From NCBI GenBank assembly GCA_010093605.1, contig MU004183.1:2425114-2489113 (forward strand): a stretch of 64,000 bases of DNA. The letters run 5' to 3'. The notes under the pieces were generated by a model. The model made no database searches, was not told the DNA's origin, and was given only the letters and a program-made list of their open reading frames with translations. Positions 11,901 to 22,219 of the stretch are shown piece by piece. Each line of letters opens with the position of its first letter. The first letter of the stretch is position 1. The translations under genes were made by a program, and so were the position numbers. This DNA is from Lophium mytilinum (Eukaryota > Ascomycota > Dothideomycetes > Mytilinidiales > Mytilinidiaceae).

Positions 11901-14600
11901 ATAGAAGAGAAGGGGCGTTTCTATTCTTAACTATAATTTTATTTAGTAAGTAGTAATTAATATAGATATAGAGTCCTCTACCTAGTTTATAGATAATAAT
12001 AACCGGCGCTATAAAGAGTAATATACTAGAATAGATAAAGCTTTTACTAAGCATTTTATTAATATAGGCTTTAACGGCCCGTAATTTATTACAGGAAAGG
12101 CTATACTAACGCGGGACTAGTAGTTTTATATTAGGGTCTTTAAAATTAATAGCGTAATTAACGCCAGGCCTATATAGGGGTAGCTTATTAGCTACTTATA
12201 GATTAAATATATTTAAAATCTAGTAGAAGAAGGGAGGAACCTTCTATTATAGCTAGTCCTTAGTATATAGTAATTTAGTTATTTTCTCTTTAAACCGGCG
12301 GTAGTTCTTAGTAGTAATACCTGCTAGGTTTACTACCTATTATCTATATATATATTACTTGTCTATATTCTATAGTTAATCTAGTTACTTAAAGTTTTAT
12401 AAACTAATAGTTATTACTATATCTTTATTACGTTTAGCTATAATAGAACAGGCGTACGCGGAGATAAATTAAATATTATATGCTAGCGGCTTATTTAGTA
12501 GAACTAGTTTAGGCGGAAGAGGCTTACTATTATAATTAAGCTAAGGGAAGTCTTCCGCGTCGTCGGGGCCTTTAACGGTCGGGGTAAGGTTAGAGTTAGA
12601 GTTAGAGTTAGGGTTAGGGTTATATTAAGAGCCGTAGAAGTCGCCTAGATTCTAGTATAGTTTAATTTTAATATATTTTAAATAGATAAGGCTCTTTATA
12701 ATAACTAGCCTACTATAATAGAGGTAGTTAGATATGCAATAGTTAGATTAGAAGACAAGTTATATCTTTCTAAAGCTAATAGTAGGGTTATAAAGTTAAA
12801 GCTAGGGCATGCCTAGAATTATATTATATTATCTAGTATTAGTAATATAGTAGGTAATAGTATTATAGTAGTTGCCTATATAGAAGGTAATATCTACTAT
12901 ATAGTCTAATATAATAGAGGGCTTACTATTAGTAAGCTTAAAAATAATAGGTTATAAAAGGGATTAGGTAGGTATCTTATAAAGGCGCGCGGTCTTTAAA
13001 TAAAGAAACTAAGAGCCTAATTCTATATTAGAAAGGATCTTAGTAGTAAATAAATTAGAATTAGATTAGAGAATGCTACCTAAGAAGCTAAACTATTTAC
13101 CGTTAACTAGTTAAGGCGTAAGCGCAGATATATGCATAATAACCGGTTTAATTTCTTATTCTAAAATAGTAATTCTATCTATAACTACTCTTAATTTTCC
13201 ATTATTAAAGGCCGTTAGAGGTCCTTAGTAGTAACTATTACTAAGGACTAAGTATTTTCTATTATCTTATTATAGGCAGAGCTAGTATTTATAGCGCTAA
13301 CGTTAATACTAGCAAGATTAATCTTATTTATAAGGCCGCTAACCTTATAGATTAGAACTAGCTATTAGCTAATATATAGTATATTGCTATTAGCTATATA
13401 TCTACGCTCTAGATAGTTCTAGCAGCGGCCTAGCTACTTAAGGCGCGTAATAGTGCGGTAATCGCGACTAAAGAGGCCTAGAGAGTTATTTATAGCGGTG
13501 CTTAAAGTAGCATTACTAGTATTATTCTTAGATATTTATTCCGCGTTAGTAAGCGGCGGGCAGCGAGGCGTAGTAGAGGATAATCTAGCGCTAGTAGCTT
13601 TATAGTTATTACATGTAGACTTTAGAGCGTTCTTATTCTTATAGGTATCCTTATTTAGTTTAATAATATTAAGCTAGAATTTTAAGGTCTAGAGAAACGC
13701 GATAAATATTATTATATTACTATCTTATCTATTAGCGGCCTTATATTTAAGGCTGTTAGTAAGATTATATTACATATAATAGATCTTCTCGGGGTCTTTA
13801 AGGTAGAGAGAGGCTACGCTAGTATTAAAGCGTTCTACCTAGGTTATTATACACTTATCTTTTTTCTATATAAACTTACTATTATGCAAATTAGTATATA
13901 TATTAGCCGCCTTATTAAAAGGTCTATAGACCTTATCTAGATTATTAATTAGTTCTTCTATAAATAGGTATAGCTTATTACTATTAGGTTTAGCCTAATA
14001 GAAGATTATATTAAAGGCTTTTCTCTTAAGCCTATTACAGACGTATACTATATAATAATGCGCGGTGGCGTATAGTAGTATATAGATATCTAGCTTACTA
14101 AGTACCTATATGCGCCACTACTAATAGAATAGCTTATCTTTATTACTACTACTAAACTTATCTAGATCTAGATAGTAATATATCGCCGCGTACGCGCCTA
14201 GATCTTAAATAGGCGTAAATAGAGTAGTAGACTTACTCTTAATAGGTTTAAACTATAGAGGCTAGCTAATAGAATATTAATAAAGTAGAACTATAGGTAT
14301 AGAAGAATAAGTACTATTATTATCTAAATTATAGTCGGGGTCTAGAGGCTATAGGTATGCAGCCCCCTATTAATAAATATATTATTTAAGCTCCTTAATA
14401 TAGGTAGTAAGCTATTTACATATATTCTTAATTACGCAATATTTGCCACGCTAGTAATTACAGCAAAGGCGCATCTAGTTAAGCTTTTAGTTGGCCTAGC
14501 GGCTACTAGTAACATGCTAGAGCTACTTAGTATAGTAAGCCTCTAATTCTTATTCTACTATAGTAGTATTATTAGAGGTATTCTATTTATACTTCTAGTA
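9000..14600 (-). pseudogene. Inner element gag-pol remnant (Ty3/gypsy)
   Basis: On the minus strand the reverse transcriptase catalytic motif at 11656-11667 reads YIDN followed by VLIYS: the first Asp is kept and the second is changed. Downstream in frame are recognisable stretches such as VKYLGLIII and, after a few stops, FYNFY, which are classical gypsy thumb/connection landmarks. At about 10,855-10,925 the motif NWRPGKQLTKP marks the RNase H region. A cysteine-rich knuckle-like stretch lies at about 14,450-14,490. End points of the remnant are approximate. Stops are mostly TAG where CAG or TGG would be expected. Confidence 0.75.
12585..12622. repeat. Telomere-like hexamer run inside the inner retroelement
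   Basis: The plus strand reads as consecutive TTAGAG units followed by TTAGGG units. On the coding (minus) strand it gives an in-frame Asn-Pro/Asn-Ser dipeptide run between the protease and reverse transcriptase regions, so it is more likely a coding microsatellite than a telomere relic. Confidence 0.6.
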
Positions 14601-15636
14601 TTTATTCTAGAGGTTATTATAGAGCTTATCTTTTTTATTAGCTTTTTTAAAGCCTACTTTATACTCTATATAGAGCTTCTAGAAGAATTTCTACTATACT
14701 AGATTATTTTTATTTACTGTAGCGGTAAACTCTATTTTATTAGTAACTATAGTATTAATAGTTATAGTACTATTACTATAATAGTTAAGAAGCTAGACCG
14801 GCAGCTATATATAGCGCTATAGGTTAGTTTCTTATAGTTTCTCTAGAATATCTATATACTTAGGTTTAGTATCTAGAACCTATTTAGTCTTATAGTATAT
14901 AACTAGAATAGAGGCTTATTAGTCTACTATAGATACTTAGTAATAGGCGGCGCGCAGCTTACTACTACTAGCTTAAGCTTAAGGTTTATGCATATTATCT
15001 TCTATAATAAATTAGATAGCGCGCTTATTTAATATATTAGCGCTAGACGTTATAAAGCCGCCTTTATTATTAGAGTTATAGTCTAGGTTAAGCTTATTAG
15101 TAATATTCTAGTTTAAGGTTCTAGTAGCGTAGACTTAATTATCTACTAAGCGTTTAGGGCGCTAAGTATTAGCGCGCTAGGCATTAGCGCGCTAGGCATT
15201 AGCGCGCTAGGTATTAGCGCGCTAAGTATTATCTATAGTCTATAAGAAGGCTTAGGTCTCTTCTTAGGTATTTAGAATTAGTCCTCTAGTTCTATACCGG
15301 GAGCTAGAAATAATAGCTAGAATAGAAGAGCCTTTTACTGCGCCTTAAAAGCGCGTAAGGCGCGCGGCGCAGCGGGCTTTCTTATTGCTAGCGGTTAATA
15401 GGGTTATAGAAGTATTTAGGTTATCTTAAAGCCTAGCTATTAGATTAACTAGCTTATTTAAAGGGGGCGGTGCTAGATTATAGTCCGCTAGGTTAAATTT
15501 AGGTGCCGCGCGTAGCTATATAGCTAGGCCGGCAGGTAGATATTTAATTTATTTTAGTAGAAAATGCCTAGATCTTATAATAGAGTTCTAGAAAAAATTA
15601 ATAAGATTCTAAGTATAGAAGAGTAAGCTTAGATTA

Positions 15637-15847
15637 TATAGGGGGCTAATATAATATAAGTAATAAGGTATATTAACTATTATAAAAATCTAAGCTAAAA
15701 AGGAGGAAGAGAGCTAGGAGCTCTTAAGAGGTTATAGTTCGAGGCCGGCGCATAGGCCGCAGCCTAGCGCGTCTTACTTAGGTTATATAAGGGGCGGCAT
15801 ATAACCTTAGCATGTAATTATTAGAATCCTAGGTTTATACTGTAATA
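15637..15847 (-). repeat. Inner element LTR, right copy (5' LTR in element orientation, 211 bp)
   Basis: It is a direct repeat of 8152-8362 with the same length to the base. It starts TATAGGGGG and ends TGTAATA on the plus strand. Confidence 0.88.
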
Positions 15848-15852
15848 AACGC
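15848..15852. repeat. Target site duplication of the inner element, right copy (AACGC)
   Basis: This matches 8147-8151 exactly. The outer element's coding frame resumes after it. Confidence 0.8.
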
Positions 15853-18100
15853 CCCCTAGATAGCTTACTTTAACCTAGATCTAGAAATATAGGTAGAATA
15901 TAATATATTTAATACTATTACGGTAGCTATACTATCTTAAATATAGACTAATAGTATTCTATATTCTATTATATTTATATTCTATTAAATAAGTATAGCC
16001 TAACTTAACTACTAGATTTATAATAAAGAACTTCTAGTAATTATCCGCGCCTTTAAGAAATAGTGTATAGAACTTACTAGATATAAATATAGTAATCTAA
16101 TTAAAGTTCTTTTAGATTACTATACCCTATAATACTTTATAGAAACTAAGTAGCTTAACTAATAATAGGCTAGATAGGCCGAGTTCCTCTCTAAATTTAA
16201 CTTTTAAATTACTTACTAACTAGGTAAAAATAATAGTAAGGCTAATCTACTAACTAGACGCCTAGGTAATATACTAGATTAAGATAATAAATGCTATAAA
16301 ATCTAATAATAAATAATCTTAAAGAACTATAACCTAGAACTAGAAATATATTACGCTATTAAACTAGTATATATTATAACTAATAGTATTACCTATAATA
16401 TAGTCTCCCTTATAGTAATAATATATAACCTTAGTAAAGTAGAACTTAACTAAAAGAAGTCTTAGAATAACCTTAATAAAGAACTATAGAAGCTACTAAT
16501 ATAGGGGGAGTTATAGAGAAACCCTATTAATAGTACTATAGAATAAGATATTATAGATTATATATAGGAAGCCCTTATTAATAACGCCGTTAGCAACGCT
16601 ATTAAAGACGCTATTAGAGCTAAGCTACGCCGCCTACTAATAGATATTATTAAGAACTATAGCGTTAAGCTTAAACTCTATAATTATATAATTTATAATA
16701 GCCTTATCTTTATTTAGAAGAACCGCCTATATATTTCTACTAAGAAGAAACTCTATTTAGCTATTATTAAGAGTCTCTATAAGCCCCCTCTAGTTAGTTA
16801 TAGTAGAATAATATCCACGTATAATTACATCTCTATGTACTATTTCTAGCCGCGTATAATATTTAATATTAATTATTACATTAAAGCCTATTAGCCGTGC
16901 AATTAAATTAAGCACGCTTATAAAGTAAAATAAGGCTTTCTTAAACTACTTCTAATTTCTAAATAATATTAGACTAATCTTATAGTTAATTTTATTAGAC
17001 CTCTACTAATCTATATATAATTTAGACGAGACTACTAATACATTATAGTAGTTATTAATAGGCTTTCTAAGATGCATAAGTTTATTCTAATAGTAATAAT
17101 AGACGCTAAGAAAGTAGCCTAAGCTTTTCTTAAATAGATATAGCGTACTAAAGGATACCTATAGACTATTATTTCTAACTAAGAATTATAATTTATCTTA
17201 ACTTTCTAGTCTTACTTATATAAATGCGTTAGAATAAAACTAAAACTCTCTACTACTTTCTATCTAGAAATAGATAGTTAAATAGAAATTACTAATATAG
17301 GCCTAAAGTAGTACCTTTAAGCGTATATTAACTACTAGTAAGATAACTAAATTAACTTTTTTATAGTTACTAAATTTAAGGCTAACTTATTAAGAAACGC
17401 CTCTACTAGAGTAGCGCCCTTTATAGCTACTAAGGGCTATATTCCTAGTATAGGCACCGCGCTAGCCGCGCAACTACCTAAGAACGTAAACGCGAATATA
17501 AATATAAATATAAATATAAATGCACTAATAGTTTATCTTATAAAACTTATAGATAAATTTATTAATAGAATAGATAAGTTGCGCGCATTTCTCTGCACGG
17601 AAATTAAATAGGCTTAGGCTAAGTAAAAGAAATATACTAACGCAGGATAATAACTAGCTTATACTTATTACCTAGGTAATTAAGTTATATTAGATAGATA
17701 CTTTATTAAAATAACGCGCCTAAATAAGAAGCTTAACTTTAAGAAGCTAGGCCCCTTTAAGATTCTAGAGAGCTATAAAAATAAAAGCGTATATAAGCTT
17801 AACCTACTAAAAGAAATAGAGAATATCTATTTAGTATTTTACCTATAGCTCCTCTATCTAGCTAACGCTATTCCTATAAAAGAATAATGTAATTCTAAGC
17901 CTCCCCCTATTTAAATAACACCTATATACTAGAAAGGCAATACTAAAGAAGTTATAGATAGCTACCTAGATAGAAGACGTCTTAATTCTACTACTAGAAA
18001 AAGGGGCATACTATAATATAAGATTAAGTTTATTAGATAGAATAATAAGCCCTAATAGAATAACTATAACTATGCTAATAGTTACCCCTACCTTATTATA
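15853..18100 (+). pseudogene. Outer element pol, second part: RNase H, integrase, chromodomain
   Basis: The frame interrupted at 8151 resumes here with an RNase H stretch. The integrase core is recognisable at about 17,043-17,087 as VVINRLSKMHKFI, where the catalytic Asp of the usual VVDRLSK has become Asn. A second catalytic region is at about 17,170-17,195. A chromodomain-like segment begins EVIDSYLDRRR at about 17,948 and continues to about 18,075. Stops replacing Trp and Gln are frequent. The chromodomain places the element with the chromoviruses of Ty3/gypsy. Confidence 0.75.
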
Positions 18101-18710
18101 GATTTCTATAACTAATACCTAAAGAAACTAGGCCCTTACTTATTATTCTAATTACTATTAGACTAGAAACTAACCTTAGCTACTATTCTTGCCGTAATAG
18201 ACCTTTATATAACTAATACTATAAAAGCTATATAATTTAATTACTAGACCGGCGGTTAAATTAATTTATTAAGAAGGCCTAACTATAGATATACGCAATA
18301 ATTAAATATAATATAGCAGCGTAGATTATTATAAGTACCTAGTAGTAGGCTAGTAGCTATAAAGGCTATATAGCTTCTTATAGCCTTATTATAGCTAGCC
18401 CTAGTTTAAAATAAATAATAAGATAATAATACTATATATAGTAATACTATATATAGTAATACTATATATAGTAATACTAATAGACTATTAGAAGTACTAT
18501 ATAAGACTATACTAAGTAGTAAGACTATAGAAGGCTATATAAAAATAGAAAGAATAAATAATTCTCTATAAATTAATTTATTTCCTCTATTTAAATTATA
18601 ACTATAGTATAACCTAGCACTTTATTTAATAGATATTTAAGTAATTATAGATACTCTAGTATAGAAAGAACTCTCTTATAAGAAGAAGGCTTTAATTAGG
18701 GGGCTTCTTT

Positions 18711-18724
18711 AGAGGGGGAAGACG
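18711..18724 (+). other. Polypurine tract of the outer element
   Basis: This purine run (AGAGGGGGAAGACG, one C) abuts the 3' LTR start at 18725 and gives the plus orientation. Confidence 0.6.
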
Positions 18725-18925
18725 TATTATAGCTATATATTTATGTATAATATATAACTAGAGGTTATATAATAGAGGCTCTATAGAATAGATAAATATT
18801 ACTCCGCCCCTTTAGGTTATTATAATATCTATTCTAGAAACCTCTTTCTCTCTTATATTTATCTTTTATTAATATTAATACTATTTAATTTAATAATTCT
18901 AACGTTCTAACCTTAAGCCCTAATA
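18725..18925 (+). repeat. Outer element 3' LTR (201 bp)
   Basis: It has the same length and nearly the same sequence as 2537-2737. It is followed directly by the ATTAC duplication at 18926-18930. Confidence 0.88.
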
Positions 18926-18930
18926 ATTAC

Positions 18931-19310
18931 TAATTAGGTTAATTTTTAGAAACCGTTAATACGGCTTAGTATTATTATAATAATCTAAAAATTCTACTAA
19001 TTATAGAAGCTAATATCTTTTATTATTACTAAGAGTTAATTATAAGAATATAGCCTTAGCTAGCTCTATACTATTAAGTTTAAGGACCTAATAGCTCTCT
19101 AAGAAGGCCTTAGAGGCGGCTAGAACTATAACTAAGCTACTAGATATAATATTTCTATTTATATAATATAAGAATTTAGAGGATAATAGATATTAATTCT
19201 ATATAGAAATCTAGCTAGGCTATATATATATTAGAGAGGCCTATATAGGCCTTAATTACACTAGATCTATATAGGAAAGCGTTCCTACAGTAGATCTATA
19301 CATTACGTGC
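18931..19310. repeat. RIP-mutated flank right of the LTR elements
   Basis: This AT-rich stretch has the same CA/TG depletion as the elements and no readable frame. It is the sequence into which the outer element inserted. Normal composition begins near 19,310, where CA and TG dinucleotides return. Confidence 0.6.
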
Positions 19311-19749
19311 ACGACATCCGAATATTAACCGTATATTAAGAATTCCACATCTGCACTCGTCGTAACAGCCCGACTTGGTTTCGTACCTGTGTCTCCGCAA
19401 AAAGCTGTCTTCGTAATAGCTGCCGTGACAGTGGTCACACGGATAGAGTGGTTTTGCGTTCATTGCGGAAGGAAAGATAGAATCATTAATTAGCTAGACG
19501 CGAAGGGCGTTGTTATAGAATTTCATGCTGTGTTTGTCCTAGGAAGATAGAAAGTCGGAGAATTGGAAACCTGAAGCAATTGGAGCAAATATCTCAAGCA
19601 AATGAAGCAAATCACCTCACGCAATTGTAGCAAACATAGAAAATTTGTAGAATGAATGAAACATCTGATGTTGGAGGTCTGGGAGTATCTACATCCAAGT
19701 CACCTGGGTTCTACGCGTCACCTCAAAGGCCGCACTGAGAGACTGCTTT
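19311..19749. other. Intergenic, no gene seen
   Basis: Base composition is normal. At about 19,570-19,640 there are short irregular AGCAA-type repeats. I see no gene, tRNA or splice-supported exon. Confidence 0.5.
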
Positions 19750-20142
19750 TCAACCGGCAGCCTCACTACCACCTCTCCCGCCCCTTGCTTCCATCCTAGT
19801 CACAGCCCTCTCAATCCTCTTCAAATTCTTTTTGATCTCCTTCAACGTCCTATCAACCGGGTAGTCCGCCAGAGTCTTGGAAGCCTTTTCCAACTCCCGC
19901 GACCATTTTACAAGGTCATCGATATCGTTGGTAGTATTCTGAGATAGTAACAGCCTGGCGATACGCATGTCAAGAGTTTTCTTCTTGGCTTCGAGACTGT
20001 CAAGGTCGCGTTGACAATCGGGCGCGATAGGCGCAGGCTCATCGAGCTCAGAGGACGAAGGGCTGGAATAATGGGGTCGGTTTTGAGGCTGATCTCGGGG
20101 ATCATCGTCAGGAGTGGCAGATGGTTGAGTGGATTGTGTCAT
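19750..20142 (-). CDS. Small coiled-coil protein, unknown function (130 aa)
   Basis: I do not recognise this protein. It is a single exon. The first 45 residues are rich in Pro, Ser, Asp and Gln and probably disordered. Residues 45-120 alternate charged and hydrophobic positions (DLDSLEAKKKTLDMRIARLL and a second stretch near EIKKNLKRIERAVTRME), which predicts a two-segment helical coiled coil. The tail is Gly-rich. There is no signal peptide or membrane segment. It is the first gene next to the RIP block. The next gene on the same strand is also a coiled-coil protein of about 130 aa, so the two may be old duplicates. The frame and composition support a real gene, but expression is unproven. 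Confidence 0.55.
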   Translation of the reverse strand: MTQSTQPSATPDDDPRDQPQNRPHYSSPSSSELDEPAPIAPDCQRDLDSLEAKKKTLDMRIARLLLSQNTTNDIDDLVKWSRELEKASKTLADYPVDRTLKEIKKNLKRIERAVTRMEARGGRGGSEAAG

Positions 20143-20339
20143 GTTGGGTGAACTCTCGTGACCTGATCGTCGCCTTTACACTTTATCTTGCGGATCCGTA
20201 AAGAAAGGCGTGGGTAGTGGCTGAAGTATCAGATGGCACGATCAAACTCTTTTGTAAAGCAAATCATTTGCGTTTGCCTGTGATCGGTTTGGTGGGATAG
20301 AAAGGCATACTGAGGAAAGATTGCCATTTGACTACATGT

Positions 20340-20738
20340 CTAGTTCGTGCCATCTTCACCCCAAACACCATCATCTGCGTGCCCTGGGGGGTTTGGCCCT
20401 GACCGAAATAAGTCCTCGCTCTTCTCCCATTCACTCTCCATATCCGTCAAGAATCCCTCCAGCCTGTGAACTTCAAATTCGACGCTGTCTATCTTGCTGC
20501 TCATATCCGCGATATCTGCGTCCGACATGTCTCTAGACACAGTGCTCATGTCCGCATCCGAAGAGACCAATGAGGTAGAGCCGAGTTTTGAGATGGCTTC
20601 TAGAGCGGCCTTATCGCTCTCGGTCTTTCCCGCAGTCGGTCCAAGTTTGGTAATACGTGATTTCATGTCTGCTTGTCTTGCCGCGCATTGGTCTATACGG
20701 CGGTTCAGATCGGCCGCTGTAGGTTTAGCGTCCGTCAT
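20340..20738 (-). CDS. Small coiled-coil protein, unknown function (132 aa from the chosen start)
   Basis: I do not recognise this protein. The frame is open back to an ATG at 20855 (171 aa), but a TATA-like box at 20861-20868 would put transcription start downstream of that ATG. I therefore prefer the ATG at 20738 (protein begins MTDAKP). Residues 10-30 and 80-110 look helical and amphipathic. The middle is rich in Ser, Asp and Met (repeated ADMS and SDAD groups). There is no signal peptide or membrane segment. Its size, strand and layout match the neighbour at 19750-20142, suggesting a diverged tandem pair. It could instead be a lineage-specific partner of the kinetochore gene upstream, but nothing in the sequence shows that. 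Confidence 0.5.
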   Translation of the reverse strand: MTDAKPTAADLNRRIDQCAARQADMKSRITKLGPTAGKTESDKAALEAISKLGSTSLVSSDADMSTVSRDMSDADIADMSSKIDSVEFEVHRLEGFLTDMESEWEKSEDLFRSGPNPPGHADDGVWGEDGTN

Positions 20739-20860
20739 TTCAGGGGCTGCGATGGTATATCTGCTGGATGAAGCTGAGTCTCCAAGTCTGTCGTCCTGAT
20801 ACGGTATCGTAATCTTCGAAACAGTTGGCGGTGACCAACAAGCCTGAGGGGCCATAGAGC

Positions 20861-20868
20861 TTTATATA
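20861..20868 (-). promoter_or_regulatory. Possible TATA box of the 20340-20738 gene
   Basis: TATATAAA on the minus strand lies 123 bp upstream of the preferred ATG. It decides between the two possible starts of that gene. Confidence 0.35.
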
Positions 20869-21131
20869 GAAGTTGAGGTTGCGATTGCGCCGAGAAAGTG
20901 AATTGCCGCCTGACTTGGAAGTTTGATAAAGTGAAAAGGCACAGGTCTGGGGAGACTTTCCTCAAGCAGTCTCTGAAGTCGCTGAACAACTTCAAATAGC
21001 GACAGACGAGTGTTTAAATGACTGCCTATATTTCGAGAGTTTCTGTCAGGAGACCTTGTTTGTTGCAACAATTCGGGTATCGAGCATCTTCTAGAACATT
21101 CCAACACCGGCATAGCAAGTAGTAATGACGC

Positions 21132-22006
21132 TCAGTCAAGACCGTCTTCGTCGTCCATGACCAACTCTCTCAAGACGTTGTCGTCCGCCCACTCAACACC
21201 GCTACCGACAATCATTCCTGATATGATGCTCTTCAAGATACGCCATCGTCTTCGGGACAGCTTGACGTCCTTATCTAGGCTTTGTAGTCGTTCTCGTAGC
21301 TTTGGATCCTCAACTTCGTCTGTGGACTGACTCTTGGTCTCTTCAGCAAGCTCGAGTAGGATCTGAGACAGCTCTTTGTTCTTTTCATTTGCAATGAGGC
21401 TGCCTTTTTCTGCTGCTGCCAGGGCAGATAGTGTTGATGACAGCCTCGACTCGAGAGTGCTGTGATACATAGATATCACGTCTCTCTCGTTGACCATCGG
21501 CAGCAGTCTCCTGATAACGTGAGTAAGCAAAATCAAAATGAGTGCCAATGCACGTGACACACCTCTCCGCGTCTGTGATGTTTGCACCACCATGAACTGT
21601 CTTAAGAACGGGGTCTATAGCGAGTATACTTTGGGTGACCTTGTTTCGTAGCAGATACTCTGCTCGTGCTTCCAGAGCTTCGCGTTCGGCGATGATCAGC
21701 TGCTCGTCTAAGACATCATCTGATATGGCGGCGAGATCCCGCGGCTGGCCTGCAAACAATTAGTTATGATCGAATACGTGTCACCTGGACTCGACATGTA
21801 CCTTGTGCTTTGAGCAGGGCAATCTCAAGCTGGAGTTCTTGCTCCTCGTCATAGCGGTCCAGAATCAGCTGCTCACTCGCGGAGAACGCGAACGCATCGT
21901 TGTGTGTTGTTTGAGTGAAAATCTCATCGCTGGACTCTTGCGTCTTTGGGTCCGATATTTGATGTGTAGTGGGATTCTCCATTGTTGGATCCAAAGCTTC
22001 GAACAA
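21132..22006 (-). CDS. CENP-H-like inner kinetochore protein (256 aa, three exons)
   Basis: The model is complement(21132..21510, 21563..21749, 21802..22006). Both introns are 52 nt with GT..AG ends, and the total length is a multiple of three. The C-terminal part reads RRRWRILKSIISGMIVGSGVEWADDNVLRELVMDDED with minor spacing; this pattern (basic-aromatic helix, then VGSGVxWAxDxxLRxLVxDE) is the conserved end of fungal CENP-H proteins as I know the family. The middle (residues about 45-190) is helical and charged, fitting the family's coiled coil. CENP-H works in the constitutive centromere-associated network linking centromeric nucleosomes to the outer kinetochore. The gene is divergent from atg11 with 213 bp between start codons. 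An earlier ATG is not available in frame; a second Met lies at residue 9. Confidence 0.72.
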
Positions 22007-22219
22007 GGTTGTGGTGTGTGGTGTCTAAAAGAGTGAAGGTGTTGCCTCGATGTCCAATATGCAAGGGTCTCAGCCTTGAGGCTCCAGAGCCGGTCCGTGC
22101 GACAGTAGCGCAAGACATCGACGACTGCCTGTGAATGTGTATGAGCTCCCCATCTCCTCCACTTTCCATCCTCACAGCTTCGAATATCGGGTAAGCTGAG
22201 CATAGGGAGGGAGTCGCGC
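22007..22219. promoter_or_regulatory. Short divergent promoter between the CENP-H-like gene and atg11
   Basis: Only 213 bp separate the two start codons, so both genes must share this control region. I see no clear TATA box. Confidence 0.5.

Larger units (their letters stand above)
8152..15847 (-). mobile_element. Inner Ty3/gypsy LTR retrotransposon, nested in the outer element, RIP-inactivated
   Basis: Two 211-bp LTRs (8152-8362 and 15637-15847) bound a 7,696-bp element flanked by AACGC. The coding strand is minus. A polypurine tract lies against the left LTR (8363-8376 read on the minus strand). The zinc-knuckle-like region is near 14,450-14,490, the reverse transcriptase near 11,400-11,800 and an RNase H segment near 10,855-10,925, in descending order as required. 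It landed in the RNase H coding part of the outer element, so it is the younger insertion. It too carries many TAG/TAA stops from RIP. Confidence 0.9.
2537..18925 (+). mobile_element. Outer Ty3/gypsy LTR retrotransposon, RIP-inactivated, carrying a nested element
   Basis: Two 201-bp direct repeats (2537-2737 and 18725-18925) bound the element, and a 5-bp ATTAC duplication flanks it. Both LTRs now begin TA and end TA, where TG and CA are expected before RIP. A purine-rich tract (18711-18724) lies directly before the right LTR, fixing the plus orientation. In frame order on the plus strand I can see a zinc knuckle, an aspartic protease, a reverse transcriptase, then the nested insertion, then RNase H, integrase and a chromodomain. 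This is the order of a chromovirus-type Ty3/gypsy element. Removing the inner element and one duplicated target leaves about 8.7 kb. It is clearly dead: stops are frequent and catalytic Asp codons have become Asn. Confidence 0.9.

Noticed and set aside
12585-12622. True telomere or chromosome end
   Set aside because: Only five hexamers, two variants, and within a coding frame of a retrotransposon with sequence continuing on both sides.
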